A stretch of DNA of 64,000 nucleotides from Lapillicoccus jejuensis (GTDB taxonomy: Bacteria > Actinomycetota > Actinomycetes > Actinomycetales > Dermatophilaceae), in assembly GCF_006715055.1 (NCBI RefSeq), contig NZ_VFMN01000001.1, positions 3,410,001 through 3,474,000 on the forward strand, written 5' to 3'. The position numbers and the translations under genes were made by a program. The notes beneath the pieces were generated by a model. It was not told where the DNA came from. It did no database searches and saw only the letters and a program-made list of their open reading frames with translations. Shown here piece after piece: positions 56,537 through 64,000 of this stretch. How positions within the stretch are numbered: the first letter of the stretch is position 1; the number at the start of each line of letters is the position of its first letter.

Positions 56537-58867
56537 TCAGCGCGCGCCGGAGCCGGCCTTGAGGGCGGCGGGCTCGGAGCCCGTGCCGGCGGCGTCGTAC
56601 GGGGGCACCTCGTCGAGCGCGCCGTCGGTCTCGGTGCGCGGCGCCGTGCCGTCGAGGACGGGCACCCGGGGCTGCCCGGCCGCCGTGGCCGCCTTGAGGG
56701 AGGCCTTGGCCTCCTTGACGACGACCTCGGCCGTCAGGCCGAACTCGCGGTAGAGGGTCTTGGCGTCGGCCGAGGCGCCGAAGTGGTCGATGCCGATGGC
56801 CCGGCCGGCGTCGCCGACGATGTCGTGCCACCCGAGGGTGGCCCCGGCCTCGATGCTCACGCGCGCCCGTACGGCGCTCGGCAGCACCTTCTCCTGGTAG
56901 CCGCGGGTCTGCTCCTGGAACCACTCGCGGCACGGCATGGAGACGACCCGGGTCGCGATGCCCGACCGCTCGAGGCGCTCGCGCGCGTCGAGCGCGATCG
57001 GGACCTCGGAGCCGGTCGCGACGAGGATGACGTCGGGGGTGCCGCCGTGGCCGGCGTCGGCCAGGACGTAGGCACCCTTGGCGACGCCCGACGCCTTGGC
57101 GTAGACCTTGCGGTCGACGACGGGGAGGTTCTGGCGGCTGAGGGCCAGACCGGCGGGGCGGGCCTTCTCGAGGATGGTGCGCCAGGCGACCGCGGTCTCG
57201 TTGGCGTCCGCGGGGCGTACGACGTCGAGGCCGGGCATCGCGCGCAGCGAGGCGAGCTGCTCGACCGGCTGGTGGGTCGGGCCGTCCTCGCCGAGACCGA
57301 TCGAGTCATGGGTCCACACGAAGGTGACCGGCAGACCCTGGATGGCCGCGAGGCGCACGGCGCCGCGCATGTAGTCGGAGAAGGTGAGGAAGGTGCCGCC
57401 GTACGGGCGGGTGAGGCCCTCGAGCGCGATGCCGTTGAGGATCGCGCCCATGCCGAACTCGCGGATGCCGAAGTGCAGGGTGCGGCCGTAGGGCCCGCCC
57501 TTCCATGCGTCGGTCTGCTTGCCGGCGGGGATGAAGGACGGCTGGCCCTCCATCGTCGTGTTGTTGGACTCGGCCAGGTCGGCCGAGCCGCCCCACAGCT
57601 CGGGCATGACCTCGGCGAGCGCGCCGAGGACCTTGCCGGACGCGGCGCGGGTGGCCAGGCCCTTCTCGGTGTCGGTCGGGAAGACCGGCAGCGCCTTGAC
57701 CAGCCCGGCGGGGAGCTCCCCGGCGACGAGGCGGTCGAGCAGGGCGGCGGAGTCCTTGTTGGCCTTGCGCCAGGCCTTGTAGGCCTTGTCCCACTCGCGG
57801 TGGGCGGCCTTGCCGCGCTTGACGACCTCGCGCGCCCGGGCCAGGACGGGCCGCTCGACGGTGAACGCCTTCTCGGCGGGGAAGCCGAGCAGCTCCTTGG
57901 TCGCGCGGACCTCGTCGGGGCCGAGGGCGGAGCCGTGGGCCTTGCCGGTGTCCTGCTTGGTCGGGGCCGGCCAGGCGATGATCGTCTTGAGCAGCACGAG
58001 GGTCGGCTTGTCGAGGACCTTCTCCCCGGCGCGGATGGCGGCCAGCAGCGCGTCGACGTCCTCGACGTAGGTGTGCCCGCCCTGCCCGTCGGCGGCCTGC
58101 TGGCGCCAGTCGACCACGCGCACGTCCCAGCCGTAGGCCTCGTAGCGCTTCGCGACGTCCTCGGAGAACGAGATGTTGGTGTCGTCCTCGATGGAGATGT
58201 GGTTCTGGTCGTAGACGACGGTGAGGTTGCCCAGCTCCTGGTGGCCGGCCAGCGCGCTCGCCTCGTGGCTGACGCCCTCCATGATGTCGCCGTCCGAGGC
58301 CAGCACGTAGACGTGGTGGTCGAACGGGCTGGTGCCCGGCTTCGCGTCGGGGTCGAGCAGGCCGCGCTGGCGACGCTGCGCCATGGCCATGCCGACGGCG
58401 GACGCGAGACCGGACCCGAGCGGGCCGGTGGTGATCTCGACGCCCTTGGTGTGGTGGACCTCCGGGTGGCCCGGGGTGAGGCTGCCCCAGGTCCGCAGCG
58501 CCTCGAGGTCGCTCAGCTCGAGCCCGTAGCCGGACAGGAAGAGCTGGACGTACTGGGTGAGGCTGGAGTGGCCGCACGACAGGACGAAGCGGTCCCGGCC
58601 GAGCCAGGTCGGGTCGCTCGGGTCGTGGGTCATCACCTGCTGGTAGATCAGGTAGGCCACCGGCGCGAGGGACATCGCGGTGCCGGGGTGGCCGTTGCCG
58701 ACCTTCTGCACGGCGTCGGCCGCGAGGAGGCGGGCGGTGTCCACGGCCCGCACGTCGAGGTCCGTCCACCCCGCCTTCGTGGCCACGGGGGCCGGCAGGT
58801 CCGGGCTGCGCCCGGCGAGGGGGGAGGCGGCGCGCTTCAAGGCGCGGGTGGCCGTGGTGGTCGTCAC
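56537..58867 (-). CDS. tkt: Transketolase
   Basis: This 776-residue thiamine-diphosphate enzyme has [15 protein letters not shown], the cofactor motif [33 protein letters not shown] and HFGASA near the end. GTG 58867 is chosen because AAGGAGAC precedes it by 8 bases; an ATG 11 codons upstream overlaps that site. A C-terminal extension of about 45 low-complexity residues exceeds the usual length. It leads the tkt-tal-pgi-zwf-opcA-pgl operon. Confidence 0.96.
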   Translation of the reverse strand: MTTTTATRALKRAASPLAGRSPDLPAPVATKAGWTDLDVRAVDTARLLAADAVQKVGNGHPGTAMSLAPVAYLIYQQVMTHDPSDPTWLGRDRFVLSCGHSSLTQYVQLFLSGYGLELSDLEALRTWGSLTPGHPEVHHTKGVEITTGPLGSGLASAVGMAMAQRRQRGLLDPDAKPGTSPFDHHVYVLASDGDIMEGVSHEASALAGHQELGNLTVVYDQNHISIEDDTNISFSEDVAKRYEAYGWDVRVVDWRQQAADGQGGHTYVEDVDALLAAIRAGEKVLDKPTLVLLKTIIAWPAPTKQDTGKAHGSALGPDEVRATKELLGFPAEKAFTVERPVLARAREVVKRGKAAHREWDKAYKAWRKANKDSAALLDRLVAGELPAGLVKALPVFPTDTEKGLATRAASGKVLGALAEVMPELWGGSADLAESNNTTMEGQPSFIPAGKQTDAWKGGPYGRTLHFGIREFGMGAILNGIALEGLTRPYGGTFLTFSDYMRGAVRLAAIQGLPVTFVWTHDSIGLGEDGPTHQPVEQLASLRAMPGLDVVRPADANETAVAWRTILEKARPAGLALSRQNLPVVDRKVYAKASGVAKGAYVLADAGHGGTPDVILVATGSEVPIALDARERLERSGIATRVVSMPCREWFQEQTRGYQEKVLPSAVRARVSIEAGATLGWHDIVGDAGRAIGIDHFGASADAKTLYREFGLTAEVVVKEAKASLKAATAAGQPRVPVLDGTAPRTETDGALDEVPPYDAAGTGSEPAALKAGSGAR

Positions 58868-58918
58868 AGGTGTTGTCTCCTTCGGAGGTCTGGCGTTCAC
58901 TCCCAGGCGGTCGCTCCG

Positions 58919-58924
58919 AGCCTA
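58919..58924 (-). promoter_or_regulatory. tkt operon -10 (TAGGCT)
   Basis: TAGGCT on the minus strand predicts a start near 58912. Unlike most genes here, tkt has a leader and a good ribosome site. Confidence 0.55.
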
Positions 58925-59085
58925 GTCCCCCGTGTGACGCGGGTGACATCTCGGCCCGAGGGCTGGCGCAGGGGGCTCTTCATGTGCAAGTCGGGACGGG
59001 GTCGTGGTGTTCCGGCCCGCCCGACGACCCCCCGGTGCCTCCGTGGTCGGGCCGGGGGGCGGCGGGTCACCGGGGAAGTGCCCGT

Positions 59086-59091
59086 TAGACT
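59086..59091 (+). promoter_or_regulatory. ctaB -10 (TAGACT)
   Basis: TAGACT predicts a start near 59098, giving a leader of about 75 nt before GTG 59173. Confidence 0.5.
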
Positions 59092-59172
59092 GAGGTCGCA
59101 CTCGCGGGAGGGGCCTGTCAGGTCGCCGTACCGCCGCCGGTGCGAGACGACCGCCCAGCCGACAAGGACACC

Positions 59173-60129
59173 GTGACCGCTCTGGACCCGCGCGCCGGGC
59201 TCTCCGCCCCGCGGACCGGACGTCCCCTCGGACCGTGGTCGACGGTCGGCCAGTACGTCGCCCTCACCAAGCCGCGGATCATCGAGCTGCTGCTCGTGAC
59301 GACCGTGCCGGTGATGTTCCTCGCCGACCGCGGCATCCCGTCGCTGTGGCTCATCCTCGCCACCCTGGTCGGCGGCTCGCTGTCGGCGGGCGCGGCCAAC
59401 ACGCTCAACTGCGTCATCGACCGCGACATCGACGCGGTCATGCACCGCACGAGCAACCGGCCGCTCGTCACCGGGACGATCTCGCCCCGGGCGGCCCTCG
59501 TCTTCGGTCTGGTGCTCACGGTGGCCTCGACCCTGTGGCTGGGGCTGCTGGTCAACTGGCTCGCCTCGGGCCTCGCGCTCGCCGCGCTGGTCTTCTACGT
59601 CGGCGTCTACACCGCCCTGCTCAAGCGCCGCACCGCGCAGAACATCGTCTGGGGTGGGGCGGCCGGCTGCATGCCGGTGCTCGTCGGCTGGGCCGCGGTG
59701 ACGCACTCCGTGTCGTGGGCGGCCGTCATCCTCTTCGCGGTCGTCTTCTTCTGGACCCCGCCGCACTACTGGCCGCTGTCCATGCGCTTCCGCGAGGACT
59801 ACGAGGCCGCGCACGTGCCGATGCTGCCCGTCGTCGAGCAGTTCGTTGTCGTCGCCAAGCAGGTCGTCGCCTACTCGTGGGCGATGGTCGCGGCGACGCT
59901 GCTGCTCGTGCCCGTCGCCGACATGGGCTGGGTCTACGTCATCGGCGCCGTCGCCGCCGGCGGTCTGTTCCTCGCCGAGGCGCACCGGCTGCTCGCGCGG
60001 GCCAAGGCCGGCGCCGCTGAGGCCGTGCTCAAGCCGATGCGGCTGTTCCACTTCTCGATCAGCTACCTCACGGTGCTGTTCCTCGCGGTCGCGATCGACC
60101 CGTTGCTGCACCTGCCGTTCCGCTTCTGA
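59173..60129 (+). CDS. ctaB: Protohaem IX farnesyltransferase (haem O synthase)
   Basis: This 318-residue UbiA-family membrane enzyme adds farnesyl to haem B for cytochrome oxidase. It has about eight helices, the Mg/diphosphate motif [15 protein letters not shown] and [19 protein letters not shown] 59173 follows AAGGA closely; a GTG 11 codons upstream (59140) lacks a ribosome site. It converges on ctaA across the tandem repeat. Confidence 0.95.
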   Translation: MTALDPRAGLSAPRTGRPLGPWSTVGQYVALTKPRIIELLLVTTVPVMFLADRGIPSLWLILATLVGGSLSAGAANTLNCVIDRDIDAVMHRTSNRPLVTGTISPRAALVFGLVLTVASTLWLGLLVNWLASGLALAALVFYVGVYTALLKRRTAQNIVWGGAAGCMPVLVGWAAVTHSVSWAAVILFAVVFFWTPPHYWPLSMRFREDYEAAHVPMLPVVEQFVVVAKQVVAYSWAMVAATLLLVPVADMGWVYVIGAVAAGGLFLAEAHRLLARAKAGAAEAVLKPMRLFHFSISYLTVLFLAVAIDPLLHLPFRF

Positions 60130-60147
60130 GTCGGGCCGGCGCGGCGC

Positions 60148-60333
60148 TGACATCCATCAATCGTTGGATGTCAGCAGACCGCCCTGCACACGTGTTGCTG
60201 AAGTCCATCAATTGTTGGATGTGAGCGGACCGCCCTGCACACGTGTTGCTGAAGTCCATCAATTGTTGGATGTCAGCGGACCGCCCTGCACACGTGCTGC
60301 TGAAGTCCATCAATTGTTGGATGTCAGCAGACC
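60148..60333. repeat. 51-bp tandem repeat (3 full and 1 partial copies) with internal dyads
   Basis: Copies start at 60153, 60204, 60255 and 60306, exactly 51 bases apart, with 1-3 differences each. Each begins TCCATCAATTGTTGGA, a near-palindrome centred on CAATTG, and includes ACACGTGT. The first copy has perfect 9-base arms TGACATCCA/TGGATGTCA. The unit is about 55% GC, far below the surroundings. The array fills the 214-base gap between the convergent ctaB and ctaA. Confidence 0.95.
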
Positions 60334-60343
60334 CCGTCGTGGG

Positions 60344-61276
60344 TCAGGCGGAGGCGCCCACCCGGCGACCGGGGTCGCGGTCGACGACCGGCACGTCCTG
60401 CTGCGGGGCGTGGGTGACGACGAGGACCCAGGTCACCGCGGCGACGAGGACGCAGGCACCGACGAGGTGCAGGGCGACAACGGCGACGGGCAGGCCGGTG
60501 AAGTACTGGACGAACCCGACGACGCCCTGGGCCAGCTCGACGGCGAGCAGGACGACGGCGGAGCGGGTGGCGGACCCACCGGCCCGGCGCAGCACGACGA
60601 CCGTCGCGAGCGTGAGGGCGACGAGCAGGTAGACGCTCCAGGCGTGCACGTGGCTGACGGTCTGCGTGTCCAGCCCGTTGCGGCGCGCGTCGAGGTCACC
60701 CGCGTGCGGGCCGGCGCCGGTCACGACGGTCCCGAGCCACACGGCGACCCACGCGACGACGTACGACGCCGCGGCGAGACGCCGGGCGGCCAGCGGCGCC
60801 CGGGCACCGGCGCCGCGGGTCAGCCGCCGTACGCGCAGCACGAGCCACGCGGACGCGGAGACGAGGACCATCGACAGGATCATGTGCAGCCCGACGACCC
60901 ACGGGTTGAGCCTGGTCAGCACGCTGATGCCACCGATGACCCCCTGGAGCGGGATGCCGGCGAGCAGCAGCCCGGCGTGCCACCGCAGCGACCGCGAGGT
61001 CCGCGCCCAGCGCCAGACGACGACGAGGGTGCCGAGGACGACGAGGATGAGGACGTAGGTCAGCAGCCGGTTGCCGAACTCGATGGCCCCGTGGATGCCC
61101 AGCTGCGGGTGGGCGACGAAGGACTCGTCGGTGCACCGCGGCCAGGTCGGGCAGCCGAGGCCGGAGCCGGTGAGCCGGACCAGCCCGCCCGTGAGGACGA
61201 TGGCGGCGTTGGCCACGAGCGCGGCCCAGGCGCCCCGTTCGACGAGACGGTCCGAGGGGGTCGCGCGCAGGTCCAC
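60344..61276 (-). CDS. ctaA: Haem A synthase (COX15/CtaA)
   Basis: This 310-residue membrane enzyme oxidises haem O to haem A. It has eight helices, the Cys pair in GLGCPTWPRC, and haem-ligand histidines in IHGAIEFGNR, GLHMILS, SHVHAW and ALHLVGA. GTG 61276 is set by TACCCT 6 bases upstream. Confidence 0.94.
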   Translation of the reverse strand: MDLRATPSDRLVERGAWAALVANAAIVLTGGLVRLTGSGLGCPTWPRCTDESFVAHPQLGIHGAIEFGNRLLTYVLILVVLGTLVVVWRWARTSRSLRWHAGLLLAGIPLQGVIGGISVLTRLNPWVVGLHMILSMVLVSASAWLVLRVRRLTRGAGARAPLAARRLAAASYVVAWVAVWLGTVVTGAGPHAGDLDARRNGLDTQTVSHVHAWSVYLLVALTLATVVVLRRAGGSATRSAVVLLAVELAQGVVGFVQYFTGLPVAVVALHLVGACVLVAAVTWVLVVTHAPQQDVPVVDRDPGRRVGASA

Positions 61277-61288
61277 CCCTTCAGGGTA
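61277..61288 (-). promoter_or_regulatory. ctaA leaderless promoter (-10 TACCCT)
   Basis: On the minus strand TACCCT (61288-61283) is followed by 6 bases and the GTG. Confidence 0.6.
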
Positions 61289-61309
61289 GGCGAGCCGGAC
61301 GACGCGCCC

Positions 61310-61819
61310 TCACCCCGCTCGGCCCAGCTCCTTGACCATGAGCCCGACGACGTGACCGGGGTCACCGAGGCGGCCGACCTCGTCGTACCCCCGGCCGCGG
61401 TGGAAGGCGAGCGAGGGCTCGTTCGGCGGGTCGACGTTGACCTCGAGGGCCATCCGACCGCGGGCGGACGCCTCGATCTCGTCGTACACCCGGCGGGCCA
61501 GACCACGGCGGCGGAAGCGCTCACCGACGACGACCCGGTCGAGGTAGGTGAAGTCGTCGTACCGCTGCGAGAACCAGCGGTAGTTCTCCGAGTCGTACGC
61601 CGTCCCGGGGGCGAAGGTGAGCACGAAGCCCGCCAGCTCCTCGCCGACGTCGAGGACGAGGGCCCGGTCGGCCCACCCGCGCAGGAGCCGCAGCCGGGAC
61701 GCGTCGAGCGGGGAGAGCAGCTCGACGTCGCGGGCGTTGAGGTCGAGGACGGTGAGGACGTCGTCGTCCGTCATCGGCCGCAGGTCGAGGGGGAGCAGGT
61801 GGTCGGTGCGGTCCGTCAC
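61310..61819 (-). CDS. GNAT-family N-acetyltransferase
   Basis: This 169-residue protein has the GNAT acetyl-CoA motif VVVGERFRRRGLARRVYDE and the C-terminal PSLAFHRGRGYDEVG. The substrate is unknown. It lies between ctaA and an ABC exporter; a weak -10 (CAGGAT, 61832-61827) stands 7 bases before the GTG. Confidence 0.88.
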   Translation of the reverse strand: MTDRTDHLLPLDLRPMTDDDVLTVLDLNARDVELLSPLDASRLRLLRGWADRALVLDVGEELAGFVLTFAPGTAYDSENYRWFSQRYDDFTYLDRVVVGERFRRRGLARRVYDEIEASARGRMALEVNVDPPNEPSLAFHRGRGYDEVGRLGDPGHVVGLMVKELGRAG

Positions 61820-61847
61820 GGACCCGATCCTGTCAGCCCGTCGGGAC

Positions 61848-62642
61848 TCAGTCGGACCAGCGGAAGGTGCGCCGGGCGAGCAGCGTCGCGACGACGCCCC
61901 AGCCGACGAGCACGAGCAGCGACCCCGCCGCGAGCGTGCCGGTCACGAAGGCGCCGCGCAGGCCGTCGGCCAGGGCGGACGAGGGGAGCAGGAGGGCGAT
62001 GTGGGACAGCCCGGCCGGCAGCTCGGAGCGGGGCACGAGCACCCCGCCGAGGCCGACGAGCAGGATCCACACGAGGTTGGCGACGGCGAGCACGCCCTCG
62101 GCGCGGAGGGTCCCCGCGAGGAGGAGGGCGAGGGCGACGAAGGCCCAGGTCCCGACGAGCAGGAAGACCAGCGCGGGTGCCCACCCCAGCGCCTCCGGGC
62201 GCCAGCCGAGCAGCGCGGCGACCACGCCGATGACGAGCCACTGGAGGACCTCGACGGCCAGGGTCGCCACCGCCTTGGCGGCGAGCAGCCCGTCGCGCCC
62301 CAGCGGGGTCGTGCCGAGCAGCCGCAGGACGGCGTACCGGCGGTCGAAGCCGGTGGCGATGGCCTGCGAGGTGAAGGCGGCCGAGACCACGCACAGGGCG
62401 AGCACGCCCGGGGTGGCGACGTCGACCCGTCGCCCGTCGCCCAGCGACGGCACGGAGGCGAGGACGAGGCCGACGAGGGCACCGAGGGGCAGGACGAGCG
62501 AGACGAGCAGCTGCTCGCCGTTGCGCAGCAGGGTGGCGGCCTCGAAGCGCGCCTGCGCGAGCACCCGCGCGCGGGCGGGGGCCGGCCCGGCGTGGGTGGC
62601 GCCGCCGGCACCGACGGTGGGCGACAGGTCGGGCGTCGTCAC
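61848..62642 (-). CDS. ABC-2 type transporter permease
   Basis: This 264-residue protein has six hydrophobic segments with a large N-terminal cytoplasmic part, typical of ABC-2 permeases. It overlaps the ATPase gene by 4 bases, so they form one exporter. Mycobacteria have a similar pair near ctaA-like genes (from memory). Substrate unknown. Confidence 0.85.
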   Translation of the reverse strand: MTTPDLSPTVGAGGATHAGPAPARARVLAQARFEAATLLRNGEQLLVSLVLPLGALVGLVLASVPSLGDGRRVDVATPGVLALCVVSAAFTSQAIATGFDRRYAVLRLLGTTPLGRDGLLAAKAVATLAVEVLQWLVIGVVAALLGWRPEALGWAPALVFLLVGTWAFVALALLLAGTLRAEGVLAVANLVWILLVGLGGVLVPRSELPAGLSHIALLLPSSALADGLRGAFVTGTLAAGSLLVLVGWGVVATLLARRTFRWSD

Positions 62643-63358
62643 CGGCGCATCCTCCTCGTGAGGTCGAAGTAGACGTCCTCCAGCGAGCCGTCCCCGACGA
62701 CGTCGGCGACGGGACCCTCCGCGACCGTGCGGCCCTCGCTGACGATGACGAGGTGGTCGGCGAGTCGCTCGGCCTCCTCGAACGAGTGCGTCGTCACGAC
62801 GACCGTCGTGCCGTCGTCACGCAGCCCGCGGACCAGGTCGTAGACGTCGAGCCGGGCGTGCGGGTCGAGCCCGGCCGTCGGCTCGTCGAGGAAGACGACC
62901 TCGGGGCGCCCGACGAGGGCGGCCGCCAGCGCCACCCGCTGCCGCTGCCCGCCGGAGAGCCGGCGGACCGTGGTCCGGGCGAAGCCGTCGATCCCGAGCG
63001 CCGCGGCGAGGGCGTCGACGTCGGCGGGGGCCGCGTAGAGCGACGCGAGGTGGCGCAGCAGGCGCAGCGCCGTCGTGCCGTTGGGCAGACCGCCGGACTG
63101 GAGCATGACCCCGACCCGGGCGCGGTGCCCGGCGGGGGAGTGCCAGGGGTCCTCGCCGAGGACGCGCACGGTGCCGCCGTCCGGGCGCTGCAGGCCGACG
63201 GCGCACTCGACCGCGGTCGTCTTGCCGGCCCCGTTGGGGCCGAGCAGGGCGGTGACGCTGGACGCGGCGGCCGACCAGGTCATCGCGTCGACCGCGGTCA
63301 AGTCGCCGAACCGGCGGACGACGCCCTCGAGGGCGACGGCGGGGGGCGGGACGGGCAC
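62639..63358 (-). CDS. ABC transporter ATP-binding protein
   Basis: This 239-residue ATPase has Walker A GPNGAGKTT, signature RLSGGQRQRVALA and Walker B VVFLDEPTAGLDP. It resembles the drug/lipid exporter group (DrrA/CcmA-like) and drives the permease encoded next to it. Confidence 0.92.
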   Translation of the reverse strand: MPVPPPAVALEGVVRRFGDLTAVDAMTWSAAASSVTALLGPNGAGKTTAVECAVGLQRPDGGTVRVLGEDPWHSPAGHRARVGVMLQSGGLPNGTTALRLLRHLASLYAAPADVDALAAALGIDGFARTTVRRLSGGQRQRVALAAALVGRPEVVFLDEPTAGLDPHARLDVYDLVRGLRDDGTTVVVTTHSFEEAERLADHLVIVSEGRTVAEGPVADVVGDGSLEDVYFDLTRRMRR

Positions 63359-63471
63359 GAGGTCCGATCGTAGGCGACGCGTTTGTCACCTCGCGCGCGA
63401 GGGAATCCATCACCGTGCTCGGGCCCCCGGGTCCGACCCGCGTACCCGACGACCGTGAGGAGCACCACACC

Positions 63472-64000
63472 ATGAGCACCACCAGCCGCGTCACCGGCGC
63501 GAACGGCGTCCAGCTGCACGTCGAGGACTCCGGCGGCGACGGTCGCCCCGTCGTCCTCGTCCACGGCTGGCCGCTCAGCGGCGCCTCCTGGGAGAAGCAG
63601 GTCCCCGCCCTCACCGGCGCCGGCCTGCGCGTCGTCACCTACGACCGGCGCGGGTTCGGTCGGTCCGACAAGCCCGCGGACGGCTACGACTACGACACCT
63701 TCGCCGCCGACCTCAAGGGCGTCGTCGACGGGCTCGGGCTCACCGACGTCTCCCTCGTCGGCTTCTCGATGGGCGGCGGCGAGGTCGCGCGCTACGTCGG
63801 GACGTACGGCGAGTCGGGCGTCCACAGCGTCGCCTTCGTCGCCGCCGTGCCGCCGTACCTGCTCAAGGGCGGGGACAACCCGGACGGCGCGCTCGACGAG
63901 GCCGCCGTGCAGGGGATGAAGGACGGGCTGGCCGCCGACCGTGACGGGTTCTTCCCGCAGTTCACCCGCGACTTCTTCTCGGTGGACGGCGAGCTCGAGG
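63472..64000 (+). CDS. Alpha/beta hydrolase (chloroperoxidase-like), 3' end outside window
   Basis: The first 176 residues are visible and the frame runs off the window. It has VHGWPLSGASWEKQ (oxyanion site), YDRRGFGRSDKP and the nucleophile elbow GFSMGGGEVARY, with Ser as nucleophile. Most like cofactor-free haloperoxidase/esterases. GAGGAG lies upstream of ATG 63472. Confidence 0.88.
   Translation, partial: MSTTSRVTGANGVQLHVEDSGGDGRPVVLVHGWPLSGASWEKQVPALTGAGLRVVTYDRRGFGRSDKPADGYDYDTFAADLKGVVDGLGLTDVSLVGFSMGGGEVARYVGTYGESGVHSVAFVAAVPPYLLKGGDNPDGALDEAAVQGMKDGLAADRDGFFPQFTRDFFSVDGELE

Larger units (their letters stand above)
58868..59172. other. Divergent promoter region between tkt and ctaB
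   Basis: This 305-base gap holds the tkt -10 TAGGCT (58924-58919, minus) with a 45-nt leader, and the ctaB -10 TAGACT (59086-59091, plus) with a leader of about 75 nt. No further gene is seen. Confidence 0.6.

Noticed and set aside
60068-60313. A repeat peptide gene with 17-residue units on the minus strand
   Set aside because: It overlaps the ctaB end and has no ribosome site; the open frame follows from the 51-base period.
60148-60333. CRISPR array
   Set aside because: The 51-bp units are contiguous and near-identical, with no unique spacers and no cas genes.

Overview
The window is about 64 kb of very GC-rich DNA that reads as the chromosome of an actinomycete. The evidence is RbpA, WhiA, PdtaR, OpcA, a mycothiol-dependent-type enzyme, many GTG starts and many TANNNT -10 boxes lying 6-7 nt before a start codon. 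Gene order resembles, from memory, the M. tuberculosis segments Rv1617-Rv1638 (pyk to uvrA) and Rv1420-Rv1460 (uvrC to the ABC genes beyond tkt), here almost joined. I would guess Micrococcales or a relative, but the genus cannot be fixed from this sequence. No rRNA, phage, IS element or CRISPR array is visible. There are 52 protein genes, two of them cut by the window ends, and one tRNA.

Layout. 1-9 kb: gltBD (glutamate synthase), pyk, a structurally odd tRNA with a CAA anticodon, pdtaR, an acetyltransferase and polA. 9-20 kb: a methyltransferase, rpsA, an SDR, a DUF1275 membrane protein, coaE-grpB, an iron-box-controlled siderophore-interacting protein, uvrB, an MFS transporter and serA. 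20-31 kb: a TerC-family gene behind a yybP-ykoY (Mn) riboswitch, an NlpC/P60 peptidase, then a tight run of FMN oxidase, serine hydrolase, circularly permuted ATP-grasp, alpha-E and transglutaminase genes. After these come MBL-hydrolase, mycothiol-enzyme and GH15 genes on the minus strand. 31-40 kb: uvrA, a branched-chain amino-acid-type ABC importer (livK-H-M-G-F) and a Tat/lipoprotein Rieske protein. 40-46 kb: uvrC-rapZ-yvcK-whiA. 46-50 kb: gap-pgk-tpiA, secG, rbpA. 50-59 kb, minus strand: tkt-tal-pgi-zwf-opcA-pgl (pentose phosphate pathway). 59-64 kb: ctaB and ctaA (haem O and haem A), an ABC-2 exporter and a truncated alpha/beta hydrolase.

How it works together. The region is mainly housekeeping: central carbon metabolism, nucleotide excision repair (uvrA, uvrB, uvrC plus polA), haem for cytochrome oxidase, and cell-cycle/sporulation-type regulators. 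The regulatory layer is the most informative part. uvrA, uvrB and uvrC share one promoter signature (TGTCGGTG, 8 nt, TANGGT) and polA has a near match; this is the RecA/LexA-independent DNA-damage promoter type bound by PafBC in mycobacteria. Many genes appear leaderless, and in four places a TAG stop codon is also the first half of a TAGG(C/G)T -10 box for the next gene.

Unexplained structures include a 51-bp tandem repeat filling the ctaB/ctaA gap, a 57-bp duplicated inverted-repeat element between whiA and gap, histone-H1-like lysine tails on UvrA and OpcA, and a 60-bp AT-rich island behind polA.
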